DNA of 64,000 nucleotides from Sphingomonas sp. Leaf67 (GTDB lineage: Bacteria; Pseudomonadota; Alphaproteobacteria; Sphingomonadales; Sphingomonadaceae), in NCBI RefSeq assembly GCF_001421965.1, contig NZ_LMLP01000001.1, forward strand, positions 186,001 through 250,000, in the 5' to 3' direction. The notes beneath the pieces were generated by a model, which searched no databases, was not told the origin of the DNA, and worked only from the letters and a program-made list of their open reading frames with translations. Numbering within the stretch: position 1 is the first letter of the stretch; each line of letters begins with the position of its first letter. The translations under genes and the position numbers were made by a program. Below are positions 53,240 through 62,081 of the stretch, piece by piece.

Positions 53240-55249
53240 ATGGACGAATTGCAGGCCGAATTGATGGCGGCGTTCGCGTCGGAGCTGGCGGAGCATATGG
53301 CCGGCATCCGCGCGGCGCTGGCCGATGCCGATGCCGGACGGCCGGTCGACCTGCGTGAGTTCAGCCGGCGGGCACACAGCCTGAAAGGCGCGGCGCGGGC
53401 AGTCGAACTGCCCGCGACCGAAGCGGCCGCGCATGAGGCCGAGGCGCTGTTGCTGGCAATCGAAAGCGGCGACCGCGCCATGGACGAAGCCGCCATCGCC
53501 GAATTGCGGATACTGGCCGACGCGATCGAGGACGGGGCCGCCCCGCCCGCCGCAGCGACCGACACCGAGCGCGAAATCGAACCCGAACGACGTGTCGCGA
53601 TTGCCGGCCACCGCGTCGAACGGCTCGGCCGGTCGCTGCACGTCATGGCGACGCAGGTCGCCGAACAGGGGCAGGTCGCCGAGCGGCTGGACGCATTGTC
53701 GCAAGACCTTGCTACGCTGCTCCCTATGCTCGCCAATAGCGGCGATGGCGAAGCCGCGCGGCGATTGCGGCAGGCGACCGGCGAACTCGACCGTATCCGC
53801 CGCCTGCACGGTCGGCTGCGCGATGCGCTGGACCGGTCGAGCGCCGAGCTGGAGCGTGATGGCGAGCGGATGCTGTTGCAACCGGTCGCGACGCTGTTTG
53901 ACGGGCACGAACGCGCGGTGCGCGATCTTGCCGCCGCCGAGGGCAAGATCGCCCGGTTGCAGGTCGCCGATATCGCCGGTGAAGCCGATCGCCGGGTGCT
54001 CAACGCGTTGCGCGATCCGCTGCTGCACCTGCTGCGCAACGCCGTCCGCCACGGGATCGAGACCCCGGCGGCGCGGCGGCGCGCGGGCAAGGACGACGCC
54101 GGGACCATCGCCGTCGATGCGCGGATCGACCGTGGCCGCCTAACGATCACGGTGCGCGACGATGGAGCGGGGTTGAACGACGCCGCGATTGCCGCACGGG
54201 CGCGAGCCGCCGGGCTGATCGCCGCCGATGCCCCGGTGCCGCGCGATCACGCGCTGCACGCGTTGCTGTTTGAACAGGGATTTTCGACTGCCGAACGGCT
54301 GGACGAGGTGGCCGGACGCGGCATCGGCCTGTCGGTAGTGGCCGAAGTCGCGCGGCGGCTGCACGGATCGGCGACGATCGCGCGCGGCACAGGTGGCGGG
54401 ACGATCGTGGCACTCGCGGTACCGGTCGCGCTGACCCGGCGGACGCTGTTGCTGGTCGAGGTCGGCGACATGCGCCTCGCCCTGCCCGCCGATGCGGTAC
54501 AGCAGGTGCGGCGGATCGACCCGGTCGAATTGTCGCCGAGCGGCAGCGACACGATGGTGACGATCGACGGCACGGCCATTCCGGTGAGCCGGCTGGGCGA
54601 TATGCTGGCCGTGGCGCATTGTGCCCCGGCCGGCACCCTGCCCGCCGTGATGATCGCCGCCGACGGCGTCCGGCGGATGCTGGTGGTCGATGGCCTGAGC
54701 GACGTCCGCGCGCTGCTGATCGGCGATGTCGCGGCGATCGCCGCCGATGTGCCGCTGGTGCTGGGCACGATCCTGTTGAACGGAGAGATCGTGCTGGTGC
54801 TGGACCCGGTACAACTGGTGCGCGCCCGGCCGGGCACCGCCGCCCTGCCGATCGCCGCCGACGCCGCGCCCGAACCGCATGGCAAGACCATCCTGGTCGT
54901 CGATGATTCGATCACCACCCGCACGCTGGAGCGCAGCATCCTCGAGGCGCAGGGGTATCGCGTGCTGATCGAGGTCGATGGTCTTGCCGGGCTGGAGCGG
55001 TTGCGATCGGGCCTCGACGCCATCGATCTGGTCGTCGCCGATGTCGAAATGCCGCGGATGGACGGGTTCACCTTGCTGGCGGCAATACGGAACGATCCGG
55101 CACTCAAAACTTTACCCGTCGTCATGATGACTTCGCGCAACAGCCCCGACGATATCGAACGCGGCCTCAGCCTCGGGGCGGATGCCTATGTCACCAAACA
55201 GGATTTCGATCAGGGCAAGTTGATCGGCGTCGTGCAGCAGCTGATTTGA
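53240..55249 (+). CDS. hybrid CheA histidine kinase with receiver domain (WspE-like)
   Basis: The 669-aa product has an Hpt domain with the phospho-accepting His46 in RAHSLKGAARAVEL. A dimer/linker part follows, then the ATPase domain (LLHLLRNAVRHGIE, GRGIGLSVVAEVA), a CheW-like domain (TLLLVEVGDMRLALP) and a C-terminal receiver with phospho-site Asp601 (LVVADVEMPRMDGF) and Lys in VTKQDF. A CheA fused to a receiver and the lack of a free CheY are features of Wsp and Frz systems. The ATG follows the MCP stop codon by 3 bases. No motor or CheZ gene is near, so its output is probably not flagellar. Confidence 0.93.
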   Translation: MDELQAELMAAFASELAEHMAGIRAALADADAGRPVDLREFSRRAHSLKGAARAVELPATEAAAHEAEALLLAIESGDRAMDEAAIAELRILADAIEDGAAPPAAATDTEREIEPERRVAIAGHRVERLGRSLHVMATQVAEQGQVAERLDALSQDLATLLPMLANSGDGEAARRLRQATGELDRIRRLHGRLRDALDRSSAELERDGERMLLQPVATLFDGHERAVRDLAAAEGKIARLQVADIAGEADRRVLNALRDPLLHLLRNAVRHGIETPAARRRAGKDDAGTIAVDARIDRGRLTITVRDDGAGLNDAAIAARARAAGLIAADAPVPRDHALHALLFEQGFSTAERLDEVAGRGIGLSVVAEVARRLHGSATIARGTGGGTIVALAVPVALTRRTLLLVEVGDMRLALPADAVQQVRRIDPVELSPSGSDTMVTIDGTAIPVSRLGDMLAVAHCAPAGTLPAVMIAADGVRRMLVVDGLSDVRALLIGDVAAIAADVPLVLGTILLNGEIVLVLDPVQLVRARPGTAALPIAADAAPEPHGKTILVVDDSITTRTLERSILEAQGYRVLIEVDGLAGLERLRSGLDAIDLVVADVEMPRMDGFTLLAAIRNDPALKTLPVVMMTSRNSPDDIERGLSLGADAYVTKQDFDQGKLIGVVQQLI

Positions 55250-55256
55250 CCCGCCG

Positions 55257-56297
55257 ATGCCCGACCGCACCACCCCGGCCCGCGTGATGATCGTCGAGGA
55301 TTCGATCGTCGTCCGCACGCTGCTGACCCATATCATCAACAGCGACCCGCGTCTGACGGTGGCCGGCGCGTTCGCGACCGCCGAGGATGCGATCGCCGCA
55401 TTGCCGGTCGTGCAGCCCGACGTCATTTCGATGGATATCCGACTGCCGGGCATCGACGGGCTGGAGGCGACACGGCGGATCATGGCCGATCGACCGACGC
55501 CGATCGTCGTGATTTCCGCCAGCATGGACGGCGGCGCGATGGGCAACAGCATGGACGCGTTGCGCGCCGGCGCATTGTCGGTCGTCGAAAAGCCGGTCGG
55601 GCTGGGCGATGCCGCCTATTCACAGGTCGCACGCGAAATCCGCACGCAACTGGCGATCATGAGCGAGGTGGCTGTCGTCCGAAGGCGGATGTGGACCGCG
55701 CCGGTCCTGCCGATACCGACGACGCGCCAGCGTGCCCCGGCCGTGTTGCTGGTCGCGGCGTCGACCGGCGGCCCCCCGGCCCTTGCCAGATTGTTCGGGG
55801 CGCTGCCCGCCGACCTGTCGCTGCCGGTGCTGTTGGTGCAGCATATGGGGGCCAGTTTCATGACCGGCTTCGCGAGCTGGCTCGACAGCGTCGTGCCGCA
55901 GCGGGTCGAAATTGCCGGCCATGGCGACGTGCCGCGCCCCGGCATGATCCACGTCGCGCCGGGCGACGCGCATCTGACCATCGGCAAGGGCGGCACGATG
56001 CTGGTCGGACGCGCAGCACCGGTCAACGGCCAGCGCCCGTCCGCCACCCGCCTGATCGAAAGCGGGGCGACCGCCCTCGACGGCGCGGCGATGGCGGTGG
56101 TGCTGACCGGCATGGGCGAGGACGGCGCACCGGGGGTACAGGCGCTGCTGGCGGCGGGCGGGCTGGCGGTGGCGGAGGATGCGAGCAGTTCGGTCGTCTA
56201 TGGCATGCCCGCCGCCGCACAGCGCATGGGCGCGCTGTCGCTGCCGCTTGACCTGATCGCGCCGCATATCCGCCGCGTGCTGGACCGGACGCGGTGA
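55257..56297 (+). CDS. CheB methylesterase response regulator (WspF-like)
   Basis: CheB removes receptor methyl groups when phosphorylated. The 346-aa product has an N-terminal receiver (VMIVEDSIVVRTLL, phospho-site Asp60 in VISMDIRLPGIDG) and a C-terminal esterase. The catalytic Ser is in VAASTGGPPAL, the His in LLVQHMGASF and the Asp in TGMGEDGAPG. Its stop codon overlaps the next kinase gene (TGATG). In Wsp the CheB-like WspF resets the system; loss turns the output on. Confidence 0.93.
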   Translation: MPDRTTPARVMIVEDSIVVRTLLTHIINSDPRLTVAGAFATAEDAIAALPVVQPDVISMDIRLPGIDGLEATRRIMADRPTPIVVISASMDGGAMGNSMDALRAGALSVVEKPVGLGDAAYSQVAREIRTQLAIMSEVAVVRRRMWTAPVLPIPTTRQRAPAVLLVAASTGGPPALARLFGALPADLSLPVLLVQHMGASFMTGFASWLDSVVPQRVEIAGHGDVPRPGMIHVAPGDAHLTIGKGGTMLVGRAAPVNGQRPSATRLIESGATALDGAAMAVVLTGMGEDGAPGVQALLAAGGLAVAEDASSSVVYGMPAAAQRMGALSLPLDLIAPHIRRVLDRTR

Positions 56298-57940
56298 TGG
56301 ACGGCGCATTGATCCTGCTGGTCGAGGATTCGGAGACGCAGGCGCTGCAATTGCGGCGGATGTTCGAGCGAGCGGGGCTGCGGGTGCAGCGGACCCGCGA
56401 TGCCGAGACGGCACTGGCGACGCTGAACGATGCCCGACCGGACCTGCTGGTGGTCGATTACCGGTTGCCGGGCATGAACGGCGACGAACTGGTGCGGATC
56501 GTGCGGCAGACGGGGGCGACGCGGACGTTGCCGGTGCTGATGCTGACCGGCGACGATGCGTCGGAGGTGGAGCGACAGGGCCTCGACAGCGGGGCGAACG
56601 CCTATGTGCCCAAGCGCGGCGGCGGCGAACTGATCGTATCGCGGATTCGTGCGCTGCTGCGCCAGACACGCGGGCGACCGATGGAGGACGGGCCGGCACC
56701 GGCGCTGCGGCAGCCGCGATTGTTCCTGCTCGATCCCGTCGATGCGAACCGCGATCCGCTGGTCGAACGGCTGTCGGCAGAAGGGTACCGGATCGAACGC
56801 TGTGCCGATCCGGCGGTGGCGCTGGCGGCGATCGAGGCGGACAGCGCCGATGGTATCCTCGTGATCGAGCGCGAGCGCAGTTTCGCGCTGTCGGCCCGGC
56901 TTGATGCATGCCGGGTGGCGCAGGCGAGCGGCATCGCACTGGTCGCGCTGACCGACGATGCCGAACCGGCGACGATGCTGGCGGGCCTTGCCGCCGGGGT
57001 CGACGATGTCGTGTCGCGGCGGAGCGACGGCGACATGCTGCTGGTACGGATCCGCGCGATCGTCCGGCGCAAGCTGGCGCGCGACGAAGAGGCCGCCGGC
57101 ATCGCCCGCGAACGGGCGCAGGCGATCGCACTGGCGCAGGCGCGGGCCGAGGCCGATTCAGCCGAGCGGCTGGCACGGGCCAATGCCGAACTGGCCGGGG
57201 CCAATGCCCTGCTGCGCGAGACGCAGGCGCAGCTGGTGCAATCGGCGAAGATGGCGTCGCTGGGCGAACTGGTCGCGGGCATCGCGCACGAGATCAACAA
57301 TCCGCTGGCCTTCATCCTCGCGCATCAGGCGACCGTGGAACGGGCGGTGGCGGGCGCGCGCGATGCCGACGACGCCAGGCGCGCGACGCTGCTGACCAAG
57401 GCGTCGGACCGGTTGACGTCGATCCGGTCGGGGCTGACCCGTATTCAGGAGCTGGTGGTAAAGCTGCGCCGGTTCTCGCGGCTGGACGATGGCGAGGTGT
57501 CGCAGATCGACATTCCCGATGCGATCGACGCCGTGCTGACGCTGCTGGCACCACGGCTGGGTACGGTGCGGGTCGAGCGCGACTATGGAGCGGCGCGGAT
57601 GCTCGAATGTTCGGGGGCGCTGGTCAATCAGGTGGTGATGAACATCGTCGCCAACGCCGCCGACGCGGTCGATCCGGTGACCGGCGAGATCGTGGTCGCG
57701 ACCGAATCGGTCGACGGTACCTACACCATCCGCATCGATGATAATGGCCCCGGCATCCCCGACGACCGGCGCGAGCGGGTGTTCGAACCGTTCTTCACCA
57801 CCAAGGATGTCGGCTCCGGCACCGGGCTGGGCCTCGCCATCGCCTATGGCGTGGTGCGCTCGCATGGCGGCACGATCGAGATCGGTCGTGCGGCACGGGG
57901 TGGCGCATCGTTCGCGATCAGGATACCGGAACACGCGTAA
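56297..57940 (+). CDS. hybrid histidine kinase: receiver, pseudo-receiver, kinase
   Basis: The 547-aa product begins with a receiver ([10 protein letters not shown], Asp54 in [13 protein letters not shown], Lys in VPKRGG). A second receiver-like domain (about residues 135-255) lacks the phospho-Asp (ILVIERERS has Glu) and the Lys. Then come a coiled coil rich in Ala/Arg/Glu, a HisKA with His331 ([17 protein letters not shown]) and an ATPase domain ([29 protein letters not shown]). There is no sensor or membrane segment, so input is likely phosphate from CheA. ATG 56297 was chosen over GTG 56294. It takes the place where Wsp systems carry WspR. Confidence 0.9.
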   Translation: MDGALILLVEDSETQALQLRRMFERAGLRVQRTRDAETALATLNDARPDLLVVDYRLPGMNGDELVRIVRQTGATRTLPVLMLTGDDASEVERQGLDSGANAYVPKRGGGELIVSRIRALLRQTRGRPMEDGPAPALRQPRLFLLDPVDANRDPLVERLSAEGYRIERCADPAVALAAIEADSADGILVIERERSFALSARLDACRVAQASGIALVALTDDAEPATMLAGLAAGVDDVVSRRSDGDMLLVRIRAIVRRKLARDEEAAGIARERAQAIALAQARAEADSAERLARANAELAGANALLRETQAQLVQSAKMASLGELVAGIAHEINNPLAFILAHQATVERAVAGARDADDARRATLLTKASDRLTSIRSGLTRIQELVVKLRRFSRLDDGEVSQIDIPDAIDAVLTLLAPRLGTVRVERDYGAARMLECSGALVNQVVMNIVANAADAVDPVTGEIVVATESVDGTYTIRIDDNGPGIPDDRRERVFEPFFTTKDVGSGTGLGLAIAYGVVRSHGGTIEIGRAARGGASFAIRIPEHA

Positions 57941-59742
57941 TGGAAACCACCGGTGCCCTGCCCCTGTTGCTGCTGGTCGATGACGAGCGCGAGATCCTCG
58001 TCGCGCTGACCGACCTGCTGGAGGACCGGTATCGCATCGTGTCGACCACCTCGCCGGTCGAGGCGCTCGGTCTGGTCGCGGCGCATCCCGACATCGCGGT
58101 GATCGTGTCGGACCAGCGGATGCCCGAGCTGACCGGCAGCCAGTTCCTGGCGCGCGCGCGGGCGGTGACCGATGCGGAGGCGATCCTGCTGACCGGCTAT
58201 GCCGATCTGTCGGCGGTCGTCGCGGCGCTGAACGACGGTGCGATCAGCGGCTATGCCAACAAGCCATGGGATGCCGAGGCGTTGACGGCGATGGTCGCCG
58301 CCGCCGCCGAACGCCATGCGCTGCGCCGCGCGCTGGCGTTCGAACGCGCGGCGTTTCGCGGGCTGGCCGACGGTTCGGGCGATGCGGTGGCGATCGTCGA
58401 TGCCGAGGGGCGGATCGTGCGCGGGGAGGATGCCGCGATCTTGCCCGACCCGCGCGATCTGGCGACCCTCGCGCAGGACCGGGTCGATGACGAGGATCGC
58501 CACCACCCGCTGCCCGGTGGCGACCGGTGGACGCATATCCGTCGCATCCCGTTTCAGGCAGGCAACGACCGCTATCTGCTACGGATCGAACGCGACGATA
58601 CCGAACGGCGGCTGACGGAGCGACGGCATCACCAGTCGGAGAAGCTGGAGGCGCTCGGCACCCTGTCGGGCGGGATCGCGCACGACTTCAACAACCTGCT
58701 GGCGGCGATCATCGGCAATCTGGAACTGGCCGAACGACGGATCGACGATCGCGACCGCCTGAAACGCTATCTCGCCGCCGCCGGTGAAGCCGCCGGACGC
58801 GGCAGCGCGATCACCCGCCGCCTGCTGAGCTTCAGCCGGCAGCGCGATCTGGCCGCCGAAGTCTTCCGCCCCGACGAAGCGATCCAGTCGATCGAGGAGC
58901 TGATCCTGCGGACCACCGCCGGCCGTATCCGCGTGACGTACGACTTCGCAGAGGAACCATGGTCGGTGCGCACCGATCCGGGGCAGTTCGAGCTGGCGAT
59001 CCTGAACCTCGCCATCAATGCGCGCGATGCGATGGGTGGCGGCGGCACCGTCCGTATCGCCAGCAGGCACATCGCCGACGCCGCCGCACTGGTGCCGGAC
59101 CTGCAGGGACCGTTCGTCCGCATCTCGGTCGGCGATACCGGCAGCGGCATGGACGACGCGGTGCGCGCGCGGGTGTTCGAACCGTTCTTCACGACCAAGG
59201 CGCAGGGAGCCGGCACCGGGCTGGGCCTGCCGATGGTGCGGGCGATGGCGCGCGCGGCGGGGGGCGACGTCACCATCGACAGTGTCGTCGGTGAGGGGAC
59301 GACGATCCATATATGGCTGCCCCGCGCCGAAACCGATGCGGCGGCGATCGCCCGCCCCGACCAGCACGACGCCGTTCCGCGCCGGCTGTTGCTGGTCGAG
59401 GACGATCCCGAAGTACGCGCAGTCGTCGCCGCACAGCTGGAAGCGGTCGGGCACAGCGTCACGGTACAGGGATCGGCGCGCGCTGCGGTCGATGCGCTGG
59501 AGGCGGGCGAACGGTTCGATCTGGTGCTGACCGATTACGCCATGCCCGACCTGTCGGGGATCGACGTCGCCAACCGGGTGCGGTCCTGCTGTCCGACCAT
59601 GCCGGTGCTGCTGATCACCGGCTTTGCCGAAATCGGCGATTCGTCGATCGGGGTACCGGTGCTGACCAAGCCGTTCACCGGCGACCAACTGCACGCGGCG
59701 ATTGCGGCGGTGCTGGCTACTGCCGACAACGCACGCGGCTGA
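57940..59742 (+). CDS. hybrid histidine kinase: receiver, linker, kinase, receiver
   Basis: The 600-aa product has an N-terminal receiver (LLLVDDEREIL, Asp58 in IVSDQRMPELTG, Lys in ANKPW). A degenerate PAS-like linker follows (GDAVAIVDAEGRIVRGEDAA). HisKA has His248 (GTLSGGIAHDFNNLLAA), and the ATPase domain has LAINARDAMG and GAGTGLGLPMVRAMA. A C-terminal receiver carries Asp532 in LVLTDYAMPDLSG and LTKPF. The ATG overlaps the upstream kinase stop codon (TAATG). It could receive phosphate at the front and hold it at the back; no response regulator with an output domain follows. The end overlaps a convergent lipoprotein gene by 26 bases. Confidence 0.9.
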   Translation: METTGALPLLLLVDDEREILVALTDLLEDRYRIVSTTSPVEALGLVAAHPDIAVIVSDQRMPELTGSQFLARARAVTDAEAILLTGYADLSAVVAALNDGAISGYANKPWDAEALTAMVAAAAERHALRRALAFERAAFRGLADGSGDAVAIVDAEGRIVRGEDAAILPDPRDLATLAQDRVDDEDRHHPLPGGDRWTHIRRIPFQAGNDRYLLRIERDDTERRLTERRHHQSEKLEALGTLSGGIAHDFNNLLAAIIGNLELAERRIDDRDRLKRYLAAAGEAAGRGSAITRRLLSFSRQRDLAAEVFRPDEAIQSIEELILRTTAGRIRVTYDFAEEPWSVRTDPGQFELAILNLAINARDAMGGGGTVRIASRHIADAAALVPDLQGPFVRISVGDTGSGMDDAVRARVFEPFFTTKAQGAGTGLGLPMVRAMARAAGGDVTIDSVVGEGTTIHIWLPRAETDAAAIARPDQHDAVPRRLLLVEDDPEVRAVVAAQLEAVGHSVTVQGSARAAVDALEAGERFDLVLTDYAMPDLSGIDVANRVRSCCPTMPVLLITGFAEIGDSSIGVPVLTKPFTGDQLHAAIAAVLATADNARG

Positions 59743-60481
59743 ACGGCTGGCCGCCGGTATCGATGGTCAGCCGGTTCCCGGCGACCGTCAGCGTCTGCGT
59801 CGCGGTCCAGCGTTCGCCCTCCCCGTCATAATCGGCGAGAATGCGGATGCGATCGGCACCAAGCGGTTCGACCCGCGTCACCCGCCCGGCGCTTTCGTGG
59901 AACAGGATTTCGTGCGGCGTGACCCTGACCCCCTCGATCGAGGCGGCGGGGCGGGCGCAGGCGGCGGCGTCGGTGTTCCAGTTGCCGGTAAAGCTTGCGG
60001 GGATCGTCGCTGCCGTCTCACCGGGCGGCGGCGCGGGCGTGCCGGTAAAGGCACAGCCGCGCACGGTCCGGCCGGCGAGCGTCAGCGTACCGCTATAGTC
60101 GCGCGGCGCGCCCGACATATCGTCTTCGCAAGCGGCGCGGGTCGCGGTGACGACGACGATGCCACCATCGTCGCGCGCGGTCCAGCTTCGGCGGTCGGCG
60201 GCGATGTCGCGATCGATGATCGGCAAACGCCGCTCTGCCATGTCTACGCCACTGAGAACGATCGTGTCGGCTGCGACCCGCGCGGAATAGAAGGGTTCGT
60301 TGGTCGCCACGGTGATCCGGTCGGGTACGGTCGAGGTGACCGGCGGTGGGACGATCGCCGCGGTCGAGCGTGGTGTGGGCGTTGCCGCCGGTGCGGAATC
60401 GCGGCGGTCGTTGCAGCCGGCCAGCACCAGCGCGATCAGCACGGCCGTGGTAGCGGTTCCCCGCAGGGGAACGGCCGGCAC
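59717..60481 (-). CDS. lipoprotein, COG3650-like
   Basis: The product has a lipoprotein signal (TATTAVLIALVLAGC, lipobox LAGC) and a Pro/Thr-rich linker. A first domain contains ACEDDMSGAPRDYSGTLTLA and VRGCAF, the Cys-bearing pattern of COG3650 envelope proteins. A second domain is a small beta sheet (ASFTGNWNTDAAACARP to FSRVRCRQ). The start is set at a GTG at 60481 (254 aa), which begins at the signal; a longer ATG start at 60559 would overlap the L,D-transpeptidase gene and hide the signal. Its function is unknown. It follows the transpeptidase on the same strand. Confidence 0.72.
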   Translation of the reverse strand: MPAVPLRGTATTAVLIALVLAGCNDRRDSAPAATPTPRSTAAIVPPPVTSTVPDRITVATNEPFYSARVAADTIVLSGVDMAERRLPIIDRDIAADRRSWTARDDGGIVVVTATRAACEDDMSGAPRDYSGTLTLAGRTVRGCAFTGTPAPPPGETAATIPASFTGNWNTDAAACARPAASIEGVRVTPHEILFHESAGRVTRVEPLGADRIRILADYDGEGERWTATQTLTVAGNRLTIDTGGQPFSRVRCRQ

Positions 60482-60542
60482 GGAGTTCGGCGCATGGCTG
60501 TCGCGGACGTCTCGGGCGGCTCCGGGGCAACGGGGATTTCGC

Positions 60543-61154
60543 CTATCGCGGTTCGCCACGACGGCCTCCGCTGCTCACCCGGTCGTCGCGGCCGGCGAGC
60601 ATCGCCACCTCCGCCTCCAGTCGCGGCACCGGATCGGCGGGACGATAGGCGGGAAAGGCGATGACGTCGTTCACCACCGCCACCTGCCCACCGAGCGCCG
60701 TTGCGGCGAACAGTGCGCGGGCAAAGGCGGTCGGGATACGGATACAGCCATGCGACGCGGGGAAGCCGGGAAGATTGCCGGCGTGCAGCGCCACCCCGTC
60801 CCACGTCAACCGCTGCATGAACGGCATCGGCGCGTTGTTATACAGGTTGGAGCGGTGAAACGGCCGCTTTTGCAGGATGGCATATTCGCCGATCGGCGTG
60901 GTCTTGCCCGGCTTGCCGGTCGACACCGTCGTCGCCCCGATCAGCACATCTCCGCGATAGACGAACGCCATCTGCATCGGCACGCTGACGACGATGCTGA
61001 CCGGTCCCGGCAGGGTCGGATCATCGGACCAGCGATGCGCGCCCTGCCGCATGGTCAGCGCCGCACGCTCGACCGCCAGCGCATCCGATCGCTGCGCCAC
61101 GGCCGGCAGCGGCAGCAGCGCCAGCGCGAGTCCAAGACGAAGGGCGAAAATCAC
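60543..61154 (-). CDS. L,D-transpeptidase (YkuD family)
   Basis: The 203-aa secreted enzyme has a signal peptide (IFALRLGLALALLPLPAVAQ) and a YkuD domain. The active-site stretch is HAGNLPGFPASHGCIRIP with Cys137, His135 and His124. Such enzymes make 3-3 links in peptidoglycan or attach proteins to it. The GTG at 61154 was chosen because it starts the signal peptide; the open frame runs on for 500 codons as an artefact antisense to nadE. The C-terminal tail (LAGRDDRVSSGGRRGEPR) is short and charged. Confidence 0.88.
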   Translation of the reverse strand: MIFALRLGLALALLPLPAVAQRSDALAVERAALTMRQGAHRWSDDPTLPGPVSIVVSVPMQMAFVYRGDVLIGATTVSTGKPGKTTPIGEYAILQKRPFHRSNLYNNAPMPFMQRLTWDGVALHAGNLPGFPASHGCIRIPTAFARALFAATALGGQVAVVNDVIAFPAYRPADPVPRLEAEVAMLAGRDDRVSSGGRRGEPR

Positions 61155-61331
61155 GCGTCGAGTATCACCCAGCCGCCGCCCGAACGCAAATATGGACGGT
61201 ATCAACTGCAACGGAGTCGACCGCCCGTGGCATCGCCGCGACCAGTGACGCAACCGATTACCCGGCGTTAATTGAATGGAACCGGTTCGTACCGTATCTG
61301 GGGGAGCCATAACGGTTTGACGAGGATTTGG

Positions 61332-62039
61332 ATGCAGGACGAAGCGGTTCGATCGCGGCGGGCAGTGCTGAAGGCAGCAGGAGGCCTTGCGGGGCTGGTG
61401 CTGGCACAGGGCTGTACCAAGAATGCGATCGTGCCCGTCGCGCAGAATCTGCCGGTCGGGCCGATGCCGCAGCGACTGGCATCGGCGGCGGTTCCTGCCG
61501 CACCGGTCAGGAAGATGCTGGCGCCGCCGACGGTGAATGCGGGCTTGTTCGAACGCGCCCACGCCGCGCTGCAACGCCATGGCGGTACGGTCCGCAAGAC
61601 CGACCGGATCGCCATCGCCGATTTTGCGGTCGATTCGGCGCATCCGCGCTTTCAGTTCATCGACATGTACAGCGGCATCGTGTCGGCGATGCGCGTCTCG
61701 CACGGCAGCGGATCGGACCCGCGCCATCGCGGAATGCTCGACCGGTTCAGCAACGTGCCCGATTCGAATGCCACGTCGGAAGGCGCGTTCGTCACCGAGA
61801 ATTACTATATCGGCAAGCATGGCCGGTCGCAGCGGCTGGTCGGGCTGGACCATACCAACGACAATGCGTTGATGCGCGCGATCGTCATCCATGGCGCATG
61901 GTATGCCAATCCGGAAATGATCGCGCAGCACGGCAAGCTGGGCCGCAGCCAAGGCTGTTTCGCCGTCGCCGAAGGCGATCTGGCGCGGGTGTTCGACCTG
62001 ATCGGTGAAGGCCGGATGATCTACGCCGCCAAGGTCTGA
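61332..62039 (+). CDS. murein L,D-transpeptidase catalytic-domain protein (YkuD_2 type)
   Basis: The 235-aa product has a twin-arginine-type signal (RSRRAVLKAAGGLAGLVLAQ) and a domain of the second L,D-transpeptidase family. Its active site fits His187 in IVIHGAWYA and Cys209 in LGRSQGCFAV, with FSNVPDSNATSEGAFVTENY in front. It is not closely similar to the YkuD enzyme encoded divergently 177 bases away. A GAGG lies 6 bases before the ATG. Its role in the cell wall is inferred from the family. Confidence 0.85.
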   Translation: MQDEAVRSRRAVLKAAGGLAGLVLAQGCTKNAIVPVAQNLPVGPMPQRLASAAVPAAPVRKMLAPPTVNAGLFERAHAALQRHGGTVRKTDRIAIADFAVDSAHPRFQFIDMYSGIVSAMRVSHGSGSDPRHRGMLDRFSNVPDSNATSEGAFVTENYYIGKHGRSQRLVGLDHTNDNALMRAIVIHGAWYANPEMIAQHGKLGRSQGCFAVAEGDLARVFDLIGEGRMIYAAKV

Positions 62040-62081
62040 TCCTCGCTGGCGATAGCCGGCCAAGGTCTCTAGGTTGCGGGC

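Noticed and set aside
51545..54052. 835-codon minus-strand frame opposite the MCP and cheA genes
   Set aside because: The plus strand has well-supported MCP and CheA domains; the minus frame has no recognisable features.
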